From positions 248,001-312,000 of the forward strand of contig NZ_SOHK01000017.1 of NCBI RefSeq assembly GCF_004404055.1: DNA of 64,000 nucleotides, in the 5' to 3' direction. The translations under genes were made by a program, and so were the position numbers. The notes under the pieces are model-generated. The model saw only the letters and a program-made list of their open reading frames with translations. It was not told where the DNA came from and did no database searches. The first letter of the stretch is position 1, and the number at the start of each line of letters is the position of its first letter. Positions 27,270 through 37,285 of the stretch are shown in pieces. The DNA comes from Cryobacterium ruanii (GTDB lineage: Bacteria > Actinomycetota > Actinomycetes > Actinomycetales > Microbacteriaceae).

Positions 27270-28330
27270 GACAGCTCCCGGGTGATCGCGGCTACGAACT
27301 GGTCGATGTCGTCTTCGGTCGTGTCAAAGCCGCACATCCAGCGCACCTCATTCTTCGAAGCGTCCCAGTCGTAGAACCGAAACGACTCACGCAAACGGTC
27401 GGCGACGCCGACGGGTAGGGTGGCAAAGATGGCGTTGGCCTGGGTGGCCTGGCTGAAATTCAGGCCGGTGATGGTGCCGTCGGCGAGTTCGCCTTCCAGC
27501 GCTCCGCGCAGCCGTGCGGCCATCGCATTGGAATGGGTGGCGTTTCGCAGCCACAGGTCGCCGTCGAGCAGCGCGATGAGCTGCGCCGAGATGAAACGCA
27601 TCTTGCTGGAGAGCTGCATGTTCGACTTGCGCAGAAACTTCAATCCAAAGGATGCCGCCGGGTTCAGTACCACGATGCACTCACCGAGCATCATGCCGTT
27701 CTTGGTGCCGCCGAAGCTGAGCACGTCGACGCCGGCGTCGCGGGTGAAGGCGCGCAGCGGCACCCCGAGGCTTGCTGCCGCGTTAGAGATGCGGGCACCG
27801 TCCATGTGCAGCGTCATCCCCTTGGAGTGGGCGTGGTCGGCGATGGCGCGCACCTCGTCGACCGTGTAGGCGGTGCCGAGCTCCGTGGTCTGCGTGATGG
27901 CCACCACGAGCGGCTGGGCGCGGTGCTCATCGCCCCAGCCCCACGCCTCCTGGTCGATGAGCTCGGGGGTGAGCTTGCCGTCGGGGGTCACGACCGGCAG
28001 CAGCTTGAAGCCGCCGACGTGTTCGGGGGCGCCGCCTTCGTCGTTGTGTATGTGGGCGGTGGCCGAGCAGATCACGGCGCCCCAGCGCGGCAACATGGAC
28101 TGCAGCCCGGTGACGTTGGCGCCGGTGCCGTTGAACACCGGAAAAGCTTCGATGCCGGCGCCGAACTGTTCAACGAAGACCTCCTGCAACCGCGCCGTGT
28201 AGACGTCTTCGCCGTAGGCGATCTGGTGGGCACCGTTGGCCCGGGCCATCGCCTCTAGAATTTCCGGATGAATTCCGGAGTAGTTGTCGGAGGCGAAACC
28301 GCGGGAGGACAGGTCATGGAGTTGGGTCAC
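27266..28330 (-). CDS. low-specificity threonine aldolase / beta-eliminating lyase family
   Basis: A 354-aa fold-type I PLP enzyme that cleaves beta-hydroxy amino acids to glycine and an aldehyde. SDNYSGIHPEIL near the N-terminus, FNGTGANVTGL near 62-72, and LHMDGARISNAAASLG near 167-182 are family hallmarks; the PLP lysine is in DVLSFGGTKNGMMLGE near 196-211. The GTG at 28330 is taken as start because GGAGG sits 8 nt upstream; an ATG at 28348 without a ribosome binding site is the alternative. It is followed with a 4-bp overlap by the acyl-CoA ligase gene. Confidence 0.83.
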   Translation of the reverse strand: MTQLHDLSSRGFASDNYSGIHPEILEAMARANGAHQIAYGEDVYTARLQEVFVEQFGAGIEAFPVFNGTGANVTGLQSMLPRWGAVICSATAHIHNDEGGAPEHVGGFKLLPVVTPDGKLTPELIDQEAWGWGDEHRAQPLVVAITQTTELGTAYTVDEVRAIADHAHSKGMTLHMDGARISNAAASLGVPLRAFTRDAGVDVLSFGGTKNGMMLGECIVVLNPAASFGLKFLRKSNMQLSSKMRFISAQLIALLDGDLWLRNATHSNAMAARLRGALEGELADGTITGLNFSQATQANAIFATLPVGVADRLRESFRFYDWDASKNEVRWMCGFDTTEDDIDQFVAAITRELS

Positions 28331-28372
28331 TCCCCCATCCTCCCGCATTCGGCTGGACGCCGCCCCGCCTGC

Positions 28373-29485
28373 CTACTTGTGCAGGGCCTCGCGCAACGAG
28401 ACCCTAGCGCCCATGCGCAGCAGGCCGTTGGAATAGATGCGCGACCCGATCAAAATCACGACCATCGTCGACAGCGCCAGCACCACGAGGGAGAGCACGG
28501 GCTCCCACCATTCGGCCTGGCCGAGGAAGATGCGCACCGGCATGCCGACCGGGGCCGAGAACGGAACATACGACATGATCGCGAGCACGAGCGGGTTGTC
28601 GTTGAAGAAGACCACCATGAAGTAGGGGATCATCACCAGGAACAATACCGGCGAGGTCGCCGAACCCACGTCTTCCTGTCTGGACACCATCGATGCCGTG
28701 GCCGCGTACAGCGCGGCGAGCAACACGAAACCGAAGGCGAAGAACACGGCGAACCAGACTATCGCCGGGCCCACATCGGCCAGCAACACCCGTTGTCCGG
28801 TGATCGCCAGGCCGATCGAGACCAGTAGGCCGATGGACACGATCTGCCCGAACGCCATCAGGCTGTTGCCGAGCACCTTGCCGGCGAGCAGGGCCCGCAC
28901 CGAGATGGTCGACATGAGAATCTCGACGATGCGGGTCTGCTTCTCCTCGACGACGCTCTGGGCGATGGTGGCGCCGAAGGTGGTCGCCGACATGAGAAAG
29001 ATGATGCCGAACCCGATGGCAACGAGGTAGGCGAGAAAACTATCCTGCTCGGCCGGGTCGAGAATTTCAAGGTCCGGGCTCACACTGAGGGTGCCGAGCA
29101 CGTCGCTCGGTACCGAATCCAGGGCGATCACGGTGATGCCGAGCAGGGAATCGGCGCTCGACGACGGAACGACGGCCGCGTCGACCGTGCCGTCGCGCAC
29201 GAGAGCCTCTGCGACGGCGACGCTTGAAGTTTCGACGATGTCGAAGGCTTCGGTCCGCTCGACGACGCTGATAGCCGTGCCAACCACGGCGACCTTGGTC
29301 AGGCTCGTGTTCTGGCTCGCAATGCTGCCGACGATGACCGACGCCATCGAGATGAGCAGCAGAATTCCGGTAGCGATCAGAAATGACTTACTGCGCAGGC
29401 GTGCCGAAATCTCACGGTTGGAGACCAGCCAGACACTTTGGGCGAAGGTGGGGGCGGTGTGTACCGGTCGGGTCGTGGTGCTCAT
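28373..29485 (-). CDS. ABC-2 type exporter permease (NatB-like)
   Basis: A 370-aa membrane protein of the ABC-2 class. The first helix starts after the basic RLRSKSFL and spans about residues 34-55. A large extracytoplasmic loop (about 60-160) follows, and then five hydrophobic segments. TRIVEILMSTISVRALLAGKV near 183-203 is the amphipathic coupling helix typical of NatB/CcmB-like exporters. Its start overlaps the end of the ATPase gene by 4 bp, so the two subunits are made together. Na+ or peptide/drug export is typical of the family; the substrate here is not known. Confidence 0.83.
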   Translation of the reverse strand: MSTTTRPVHTAPTFAQSVWLVSNREISARLRSKSFLIATGILLLISMASVIVGSIASQNTSLTKVAVVGTAISVVERTEAFDIVETSSVAVAEALVRDGTVDAAVVPSSSADSLLGITVIALDSVPSDVLGTLSVSPDLEILDPAEQDSFLAYLVAIGFGIIFLMSATTFGATIAQSVVEEKQTRIVEILMSTISVRALLAGKVLGNSLMAFGQIVSIGLLVSIGLAITGQRVLLADVGPAIVWFAVFFAFGFVLLAALYAATASMVSRQEDVGSATSPVLFLVMIPYFMVVFFNDNPLVLAIMSYVPFSAPVGMPVRIFLGQAEWWEPVLSLVVLALSTMVVILIGSRIYSNGLLRMGARVSLREALHK

Positions 29486-30366
29486 GCGATGACCTCCTTG
29501 AAGATCGTGGCGAGCGAAGGTCGCTGCTGGCTGAAGGTGTGCACCGCGCCGAGTGCGACCGCGCGGTGCAGAACCGCCTGGCTGGCGGCATCCGTTTCGC
29601 TTTCGAAGATGGCGAAGTCGCCGTCGAAGTCGATCACGGTGATGCCGGGCACCTCGCGGATCCAGCCGGTATCGCCGGCGGTGCGAATCTCAAAGCGGGG
29701 GCTGCTGTGCTGCTCGCGCAGGGCGTCGCGGGAACCGTTCGCGCGAATCTCTCCGTCGGCGATGATGACGAGATCGTCGCAGAGTCGTTCGACGATGTCG
29801 AGCTGATGCGAGGAGAACAACACGGGCGCGCCCTGGGCGGCGTAACCGGCGAGAACGCCCATCACGATCTCCACCGCGAGCGGGTCGAGGCCCGAGAACG
29901 GCTCGTCGAGCACGAGAAACTCGGGGTCGTGAACGAGCGCGGCGGCGATCTGGGCGCGCTGCTGGTTGCCGAGCGAAAGCGACTCGACGGTATCGCCGGC
30001 GCGCGCATCGAGCCCGAGACGCCCAAGCAGATCAACTGTGTTGCGACGAGCGGATGCCGGCGACAGCCCGTGCAGGCGGGCCAGATAGACCAGCTGCTCG
30101 GCCACCTTCATCTTCGGGTAGAGGCCGCGCTCTTCGGGCATGTAGCCAAAGCGGCGGCGGTCACTCGCGGTGACCGGCGCTCCGTCGATGAAGACGGTAC
30201 CCGAATCGGGCGACAACACACCGAGAATGATGCGCATCGTCGTGGTTTTGCCGGCACCGTTTGCGCCGACGAAACCGGTCATGCGGCCGTCCCCGACGGT
30301 GAAGCTCACGTCGGTGAGCACCTTCCGCGCGCCGTAGCTCTTGGTGACTCCCCTGATGTCGAGCAT
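29482..30366 (-). CDS. ABC exporter ATPase (NatA-like)
   Basis: A 294-aa ATPase partner of the downstream permease. Walker A is GANGAGKTTTM near 36-46, signature LSLGNQQRAQI near 133-143, Walker B FLVLDEPFSGLDP near 152-164, H-loop VLFSSHQLD near 186-194. The ~80 residues after the nucleotide-binding domain form the small C-terminal domain seen in NatA-type exporters. The ATG at 30366 was chosen because GAAAGGGCG lies upstream and the fold begins at MLDIRGVTKSYG; a longer start at 30423 has no support. Confidence 0.88.
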   Translation of the reverse strand: MLDIRGVTKSYGARKVLTDVSFTVGDGRMTGFVGANGAGKTTTMRIILGVLSPDSGTVFIDGAPVTASDRRRFGYMPEERGLYPKMKVAEQLVYLARLHGLSPASARRNTVDLLGRLGLDARAGDTVESLSLGNQQRAQIAAALVHDPEFLVLDEPFSGLDPLAVEIVMGVLAGYAAQGAPVLFSSHQLDIVERLCDDLVIIADGEIRANGSRDALREQHSSPRFEIRTAGDTGWIREVPGITVIDFDGDFAIFESETDAASQAVLHRAVALGAVHTFSQQRPSLATIFKEVIA

Positions 30367-30463
30367 GCTCGCCCTTTCGTTGTGCGTGTCTTCACGGTAG
30401 CGCGGGGCAGCGGGCCGGCACATCCGCCTGGCGGGTGAACCCGGTCTACGCCGTGCGGGGGAG

Positions 30464-30760
30464 CTAGGCTTCGAGCGCGCCGCCGGGCACGATCACGCGG
30501 TGCTCGTAGGCGTAAACCACTCTGACTGGTCGGTTCGGCGCGTTGAGCGTCGTCTCCGCGCAGGGCGCCGAGCATGGTGTGCAGCTCGTCGACGGCGATG
30601 CCGGCGCTTGGGTGAAGACGTCGGCGCTGCGAGTGAGCGACACGCTTAGGGCGGTAGCGCCGGCCAATACGGGGGTGACCCACAGGCCTTTGCGGAGGCT
30701 CGGCCCGCTCGGGCGGGGTCTGCGCCACTTGTCGACGAGGGGGGAGTCGGTGGTGCTCAT
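30464..30760 (-). CDS. small hypothetical protein, possibly a gene remnant
   Basis: A 98-aa reading frame with AAGGGC before its ATG. Residues 18-40 (LRKGLWVTPVLAGATALSVSL) look like one membrane segment; the rest (TQAPASPSTSCTPCSAPCAE) is low in recognisable structure and reads like a frame that has slipped. I recognise no family. It fills part of a 419-bp gap between the ABC exporter ATPase and an SDR gene. It could be a decayed membrane-protein gene or chance coding. Confidence 0.3.
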   Translation of the reverse strand: MSTTDSPLVDKWRRPRPSGPSLRKGLWVTPVLAGATALSVSLTRSADVFTQAPASPSTSCTPCSAPCAETTLNAPNRPVRVVYAYEHRVIVPGGALEA

Positions 30761-30785
30761 GCCCTTACGCTGGCGTGAGCCCTTT

Positions 30786-31472
30786 CTATTCGTCAGGTTT
30801 TGGGGACTGGAGCGCGAGCGCCACCCGGCTGTTATTAGCGGATGCCGCCGTTTCATCCCATAGACCCGTCACCCGGGTAGCCAGCTCGGTTTCGAGACCG
30901 TCCAGCGACCCCACGACGAAAATCACCGCCGCGGCGGTGTCCCCGGCCTTCGCAAACCCCTGCCCGACCGCGCGTACCCACGTTTCGGCCGCAGACTTCA
31001 CGGCCGCATAATTCGCGCCGCCCGCTAGAGGCCGGTCTACCGACACGCTTGAGACAATCGCGAGGCGCCCGGCCGCAGAGGCCAGAAGGCCGGCGTTGAA
31101 CGCCCGGGTGGTGTTTCGCAGCGTGGTGACGACGTGCGCGTGCAGAAAAGCCCAGTCCTCGTCGGTCTGGCCGGCCAGACCGCCGCCGCCGCGCCAGCCG
31201 CCCACCAGGTGAATCAGCCCGTCAATCGGGCCGTGCGATAAAGAAACCCGCGCCGCCAATGCGGTCACCGCATCGAAGTCAGCGAGATCGCACTCGTAGA
31301 GCACAGCCTCCGGTGCCACGGCCAGTACGGACTGAAGGCGAGCGAGATTGGAGCCGACAGCCAAGACGTGCGCGCCGGCATCCGCTAGCGAAGAGGCGAC
31401 GGCCAGACCGGCCGTGCTGGTCGCGCCGGCGATCAGCACGGTGCGACCGGCGACGGCCGGACTGGCACGCAT
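30786..31472 (-). CDS. short-chain dehydrogenase/reductase
   Basis: A 228-aa SDR. The cofactor loop is VLIAGATSTAGLAVASSLAD near 11-30. DLADFDAVTAL carries the acidic residue after beta-4, and the catalytic Ser and Tyr-x3-Lys are in AIVSSVSVDRP and NYAAVKSAAETW near 155-166. Its start codon shares one base with the stop of the DUF6421 gene (TGATG), so the two are coupled. The substrate is unknown; the pairing suggests they act in one pathway. Confidence 0.83.
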   Translation of the reverse strand: MRASPAVAGRTVLIAGATSTAGLAVASSLADAGAHVLAVGSNLARLQSVLAVAPEAVLYECDLADFDAVTALAARVSLSHGPIDGLIHLVGGWRGGGGLAGQTDEDWAFLHAHVVTTLRNTTRAFNAGLLASAAGRLAIVSSVSVDRPLAGGANYAAVKSAAETWVRAVGQGFAKAGDTAAAVIFVVGSLDGLETELATRVTGLWDETAASANNSRVALALQSPKPDE

Positions 31473-32881
31473 CAGTCGACCGCGTTTCCGGTGATACCGG
31501 CCGTGGACTCGATGACATTGCGCATCTTCTTCTCGAGCGCTTCGAAGAACATCGACAGCGGAAATTCGTCGTCGAGAACCTGGTCGGTGTAGCCCTTCGG
31601 CGCTCCGGCGAGCACCTCGAGCGGTAGGCCGCGGGCCCACGTCGATGCCGGATTCGGCGTGAGGGTCTTCGAGATCATCTCGTGGGCCGCGAGCCAGTGC
31701 GCCTTCTTCGGCCGGTCGATCGACGCCCAGTACAGCTCGTCGATCTGCGCGCCGAGTGCGATGACGACCTCGGGCACCGCCTCCCAGTCGAACGTGAGCC
31801 GGGTGTCGGTCCAGTGCAACACACCGTGCTGGTGCATCCAGGCGAACAACAGCTGACCGCCGAGGCCGTCATAATTGCGCACCCGGTTTCCGGTGATCGC
31901 GAACCGAAAGATGCGGTCGAAGATTACCGCGTACTGCACCAGTTTCGCGTGCCGCCGCGCCTCCGGGCTCGCCAGCTCAGTGCGCTCGATCGTGACCGAT
32001 TCGCGAAACGCGGTCAGGTCGCACCGCAGTTCCTCGAGGGAATACAGAAAGAAAGGCATGCGCTGCTTGATCATGAAGGGGTCGAACGGCAGGTCGCCGC
32101 GCATGTGAGTGCGGTCGTGGATGAGATCCCACATCACAAAGGTCTCTTCGGTGAGGTGCTGGTCGTCGAGCAGCAGGGCCGCGTCGGCGGGCAACTCAAG
32201 TCGGGTGATCTCGGCGGCGGCACGCACAACCCGGCGAAAACGGGCGGCTTCGCGGTCGGCGAAGATCGCCCCCCAGGTGAACGTGGGAATTTCGCGCATC
32301 GCCACGGTCTCGGGAAACAACACGGCCGAGTTGGTGTCGTAGCCCGGAGTGAAATCGAGAAAACGAATCGGCACGAACAGCTTGTTCGCATAGCCGGCCT
32401 CGAGCTCGCCGACGAACTCGGGCCAGATGACCTCGATCAGCACGGCTTCGATGAGGCGGTTGGCGCTGCCGTTCTGCGTGTACATCGGGAACACCACGAG
32501 GTGGCGCAGCCCGTTCACCCGCTGCTGCTGCGGCTGGAAGGCCATGAGGGAGTCATAGAAGTCCGGTTCGCCGAATCCGTCTGCCACCCAGCGGTCGAAG
32601 TCCGTGATCAGGGCCGTCAGATATGCAGCATCGTGCGCGAAGTGCGGCGCGAGGTCTGCGATGGACTCGGTGATGCGCAAAACGGATGCCGCGGCATCCG
32701 TGTGCCGTTCGGCGTCGGCTATGGACCCGTTCTGAGACTGCACACCCTGCAGCGCGGTTGCCGCGGCCTTGAGGCTGAGCCAGGACCGGTGCTGGGCAAG
32801 GGGCGTTCCGCCGTCTTCGAGAACCTCGGGCTCTCCGACCAAAGCGTTAGCTACGTGTGTTTTTTCAACAGATATCGACAT
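31472..32881 (-). CDS. DUF6421-family protein
   Basis: A 469-aa soluble protein that I place, from memory of the family, in the actinobacterial domain of unknown function DUF6421. Notable conserved-looking stretches are QQQRVNGLRHLVVFPMYTQN near 112-131, RFLDFTPGYDTNSAVLFPET near 167-186, and MWDLIHDRTHMRGDLPFDPF near 248-267, the last with an HxxxH spacing that could bind a metal. No signal peptide or membrane segment is evident. GGAGG precedes the ATG. It is coupled to the SDR gene downstream. It contains a 20-bp palindrome at 32682-32701. The function is unknown. Confidence 0.72.
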   Translation of the reverse strand: MSISVEKTHVANALVGEPEVLEDGGTPLAQHRSWLSLKAAATALQGVQSQNGSIADAERHTDAAASVLRITESIADLAPHFAHDAAYLTALITDFDRWVADGFGEPDFYDSLMAFQPQQQRVNGLRHLVVFPMYTQNGSANRLIEAVLIEVIWPEFVGELEAGYANKLFVPIRFLDFTPGYDTNSAVLFPETVAMREIPTFTWGAIFADREAARFRRVVRAAAEITRLELPADAALLLDDQHLTEETFVMWDLIHDRTHMRGDLPFDPFMIKQRMPFFLYSLEELRCDLTAFRESVTIERTELASPEARRHAKLVQYAVIFDRIFRFAITGNRVRNYDGLGGQLLFAWMHQHGVLHWTDTRLTFDWEAVPEVVIALGAQIDELYWASIDRPKKAHWLAAHEMISKTLTPNPASTWARGLPLEVLAGAPKGYTDQVLDDEFPLSMFFEALEKKMRNVIESTAGITGNAVD

Positions 32882-33195
32882 GGGAACCTCCGATTCGAGT
32901 GAATGCCGCGGTCGCGGCGGGCGTACCTCTTCAGAATATCGGGCGTCGAGCGGCGTTTTCTTGCGACTTCTCGCAAGGAATCGTTGCTATCGGGGCGTAA
33001 TGGCGCGCGAATTCACCGTGGCGTGTCGATCGGTGAGCTGAGGAGACGGCAGTAGTCGATTGCGACCAGTAATCAGCACAACGGGTCAGTTCCCGAGCGT
33101 GCACACGAACACCACCCCGGCGGGCAAGGTTTTCACAAGGCCGCCACGGCATTCTTCGTTATGAACTCATTTCAAAGCACCGCTCTGGAGTTATT
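32882..33195. other. intergenic region between divergent DUF6421 and multicopper oxidase genes
   Basis: 314 bp without a supported gene. It contains a small inverted repeat CTTGCGA/TCGCAAG with a 4-nt loop (32960-32977), which may be an operator since it lacks a T run. It must hold the promoters of both flanking genes. A 73-codon minus-strand frame here (32931-33152) has no coding character. Confidence 0.6.
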
Positions 33196-34878
33196 ATGAC
33201 CACACGTCGGGAAATACTGCAGTTGGGCGCAGTGGGCGCCGTCGGTGCGATGGGTGCTCTCGGCATGGCGAGGATGTCGGACCCGGTCCCCACCCCCAGC
33301 CTGCTGGCGCCCGCGAACATGCCGGTCCCGTACCGGGGCGTATTCCGTCGCCCGCCCGAGCTGGTGCCGTACGCCACGGGCTTCGATGATGGCGACCCGG
33401 CTCGGCCATTCGCCAAATTCGCCCTCACCCAGAGGCTGGCGCAAGCCCAGCTCCTCCCGGGACTCTCCACCACGCTGGCGGGCTACAACGGTGTCTTTCC
33501 CGGCCCGACCATTCGGGTGCGGCAGGGCACCCGATCCGAGATACGCATCCGCAACGCTTTGCCGGCAGCAGGGCTCCTGCACCCGGCGGCGTTCAACACC
33601 GTCACCCACCTGCACGGCTCGGCGTCGTTGCCCCAGTACGACGGGTACGCCAACGACTTCACGGCTCCGGGCAAAGTCAAGAACTACCAGTACCCCAACT
33701 GGCAGTCGGCGCGCACACTCTGGTACCACGACCACAACCACCTGGTCACGAGCCAGAACGTGTACTCAGGGCTCGCCGGTTTCTACCCGATGTCGGACCA
33801 GTACGAGCAGGCGCAACTGCCGCAGGGCGAGTTTGACGTGCCGCTGATGATCTCGGACGCAATGTTCAATGCCGACGGCTCTCTGGGATTCAACGACAAC
33901 GGCCACGCGGGTCTGTGGGGTGACGTGATCATGGTCAACGGGGTGCCGTGGCCGACGATGAAGGTCAAGCCGCGCATCTACCGTTTTCGAGTGCTCGTGG
34001 CCTCGATCACACGCTCCTATCGACCCACCCTGTCTACCGGTGACCCGTTCTACGTCGTCGGCACCGACGGCGGCATGACGCCCAGGGTGGAGGCGGTGCA
34101 GTCCTGGCGGCAGGGCACGGCGGAGCGTTACGAGATCCTGATCGACTTTCGCAAGTACAGGGTCGGACAAATGATCGAGATGCGCAACCTGAGCAACAAG
34201 AACAACGTCAGCTACGCCAACACGAACAAGATCATGCGGTTCCAGGTGGTGGCCGACTCAGGCTCCACGGCCGGGTCGATCTCCGCCATCCCGGCGACCC
34301 TCGACGACGGCGGCTCGGCAAACCCCGAGCGCGGCGGCCTCGACGTGATGAAGCTGACCCCGGACATGGCGGTGGCGAAGCGGATACTTCGGGTGCAGCG
34401 CCAGGGCGGAGAATGGACCATCAACGGGGAAACCTGGGAGGACGTGGCGGCCTCCGGGTTCTCCCGGTGCTTCGGCAGTCCTCAGCCGTACTCCATTGAA
34501 CAGTGGACCATCACGAACGAATCCGGAGGTTGGTTCCACCCGGTGCACATACACCTGATCGACGCCAAGATCATCGCCCGAAACACCAACGGCGGTAAGC
34601 CGTTCCCCTGGGAGGGTGGGCCGAAAGACGTTTTCTACGCGGGAGAGAACGAGTCCATCACCATGCTGATGCAGTTCAACACCGGCGCCCACATCGGCGG
34701 GCGGTACATGGTGCACTGCCACAACCTGGTGCACGAAGATCACGACATGATGATCCAGTTCTCGGTAGGCGACTGGCGCAACAACGACCCAATCAGCTCC
34801 GACTATCCGGTCGTGGACACCACACCGATGGGCTCGTATCCGCCGGCGTACCAACCCGGGTTTGCGCCGGGAACCTGA
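33196..34878 (+). CDS. multicopper oxidase, CotA/bilirubin-oxidase-like, probably Tat-exported
   Basis: A 560-aa three-domain laccase-type oxidase that couples one-electron oxidations to O2 reduction. The N-terminus MTTRREILQLGAVGAVGAMG fits a Tat signal. The four copper motifs are complete: HLHG near 140, WYHDHNH near 177-183, HPVHIHLID near 452-460, and HCHNLVHEDHDMM near 513-525, giving the type 1 His-Cys-His and a Met axial ligand. Substrates could be metals, bilirubin or phenolics. GGAG lies upstream of the ATG. The next gene, a lipoprotein, begins 1 nt after the stop, which argues for joint function. Confidence 0.92.
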   Translation: MTTRREILQLGAVGAVGAMGALGMARMSDPVPTPSLLAPANMPVPYRGVFRRPPELVPYATGFDDGDPARPFAKFALTQRLAQAQLLPGLSTTLAGYNGVFPGPTIRVRQGTRSEIRIRNALPAAGLLHPAAFNTVTHLHGSASLPQYDGYANDFTAPGKVKNYQYPNWQSARTLWYHDHNHLVTSQNVYSGLAGFYPMSDQYEQAQLPQGEFDVPLMISDAMFNADGSLGFNDNGHAGLWGDVIMVNGVPWPTMKVKPRIYRFRVLVASITRSYRPTLSTGDPFYVVGTDGGMTPRVEAVQSWRQGTAERYEILIDFRKYRVGQMIEMRNLSNKNNVSYANTNKIMRFQVVADSGSTAGSISAIPATLDDGGSANPERGGLDVMKLTPDMAVAKRILRVQRQGGEWTINGETWEDVAASGFSRCFGSPQPYSIEQWTITNESGGWFHPVHIHLIDAKIIARNTNGGKPFPWEGGPKDVFYAGENESITMLMQFNTGAHIGGRYMVHCHNLVHEDHDMMIQFSVGDWRNNDPISSDYPVVDTTPMGSYPPAYQPGFAPGT

Positions 34879-34879
34879 A

Positions 34880-35893
<1,014 letters not shown>

Positions 35894-36081
35894 TGCCGGG
35901 GATGGTGTCGGCTCGGGCTGCCAGATGGTCCTGAAAACGCTGATCGACTGTTCGCGGAAGACTTGTAGAAGGGGAAGGTGAACGTCGGCTGCGCGGCGTT
36001 GGGCCTAGCCAGCGTGACGGCCGGATCGCGCGAAGGTCTGCGCGCCGACGCACGCTGAACTGTCCGAAGGTTTGCGGCGCC

Positions 36082-36972
36082 CTACTCGCCGATTAGGCGC
36101 AGTCCGTTGTACCAACAGACGGCACGTAACCAGTCGTCGTCGAGCCGCGGCTCCCGGTCACGCAGCCGTTCGAGCGACTCCAGCTGGTGCGCGTACGGGT
36201 AGGGAATGTTGGGAAAGTCGCTGCCGAGCACGACGCGGTCTGGCAGGTCGGCCAGCCGTGACAGTAGGGCGGGGGCGAACGGCGCGAGCTGTTCGAAAAA
36301 GTCGGTGAACACCATCGTCGTATCGAGGTGTACCCACGGGTACCGTTCGGCCAGGTCGAGAAACTCGCTGTATTCCGGGGCACCGAGATGGGCGACGACC
36401 GCAGACAGCTGCGGATGCCGCGCCAGCACACCCGCAAGCTTGTCCGGTCCGGTGATCCCCGGCCGGGAAACCGGCCCGCTGCCGACGTGGATCACGACCG
36501 GGATCGCGGCGTCGGAGAGCAGCCCCCAGACCGGGTCGAGCAGGGGTTCGCGCAGGTCGAACGCCCCGATCTGCGCGTGGATCTTGAATACCCGCGCGCC
36601 ACGATCAAGGGCGGACTGCACCTGTCCGAGCACGCCCTCCTCCGGATAGAACGTGGCGCTCGGCACGCAATCGGCGTGTTCAGCCGCCAGGTCGAGCGAG
36701 AAATCGGTCAGGGAGGCCGCCATTCCGGGGCGATGCGCGTAGGACAGCGCGGTGAAGCGCCGCACGCCGAGCCGGCGAATCGTCGCGAGCCGTGAGTCCT
36801 GGTCGTCGCGGTACTGGATCGGCCACTCGTGACCGATCAGCGGCTCGATGTCGTCGAAGTGGGCCCAAACGCGCCGCAGCATCCGCTCGGGCAGAAAATG
36901 GGTGTGCAGGTCGACCAGGCCAGGCAGGCCAAGCGTGCGCCACCAGGCCGGCACTTCATTGTCGAGCATCAT
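36082..36972 (-). CDS. amidohydrolase-2 family protein
   Basis: A 296-aa metal-dependent amidohydrolase of the aminocarboxymuconate-semialdehyde decarboxylase-like (Amidohydro_2) group. VDLHTHFLPERMLRRVW near 18-34 holds the HxH metal motif. FKIHAQIGAFD near 137-147, VVIHVGSGP near 167-175, VVAHLGAPEY near 200-209 and VLGSDFPNIPYPY near 258-270 give the later metal and substrate residues. Both hydrolases and decarboxylases occur in this group. Two adjacent ATG codons begin the frame; GGGGAC precedes them. It is a single gene. Confidence 0.82.
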   Translation of the reverse strand: MMLDNEVPAWWRTLGLPGLVDLHTHFLPERMLRRVWAHFDDIEPLIGHEWPIQYRDDQDSRLATIRRLGVRRFTALSYAHRPGMAASLTDFSLDLAAEHADCVPSATFYPEEGVLGQVQSALDRGARVFKIHAQIGAFDLREPLLDPVWGLLSDAAIPVVIHVGSGPVSRPGITGPDKLAGVLARHPQLSAVVAHLGAPEYSEFLDLAERYPWVHLDTTMVFTDFFEQLAPFAPALLSRLADLPDRVVLGSDFPNIPYPYAHQLESLERLRDREPRLDDDWLRAVCWYNGLRLIGE

Positions 36973-37049
36973 TGTCCCCAGTGTGTCAGACCGCCTCTTG
37001 ACAGATGGATGCCCCGAGCTGATTTTCTCCCGCGAGAAGAGGCAACGAA

Positions 37050-37166
37050 ATGGACACGCTCCGGGTGAGCATCGAGACCCTGAGCTTTGACGACCTGGGC
37101 GACGGTCGCATCCGCATGATCGGCTGCACGATGTTGAGCGCCTTGATGTTGTTTCCTCCCTGTTGA
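37050..37166 (+). CDS. possible small protein (38 aa)
   Basis: A short frame starting MDTLRVSIETLSFDDLGDGR and ending in MLFPPC, with AAGAGG 8 nt before its ATG. It lies in the 313-bp gap 36973-37285 between the amidohydrolase and a small membrane-protein gene, where nothing else is supported. Codon use is compatible with coding but the length gives no statistical weight, and I recognise no homologue. Confidence 0.2.
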   Translation: MDTLRVSIETLSFDDLGDGRIRMIGCTMLSALMLFPPC

Positions 37167-37285
37167 GTCGGGCCGTCAAAAAACGGATGCTGCACGCCAG
37201 TCGGGACCGTGCCGCCGGCGCGCGTCACCCGATACTCTTGAGCCATCGGGGTAAGTGCCGCGAGCAGACGAGACAACGGACGGCG

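Noticed and set aside
32931..33152. 73-codon minus-strand frame between DUF6421 and the copper oxidase
   Set aside because: Arg/His-rich composition without a ribosome binding site or domain, in a region that must hold two promoters.
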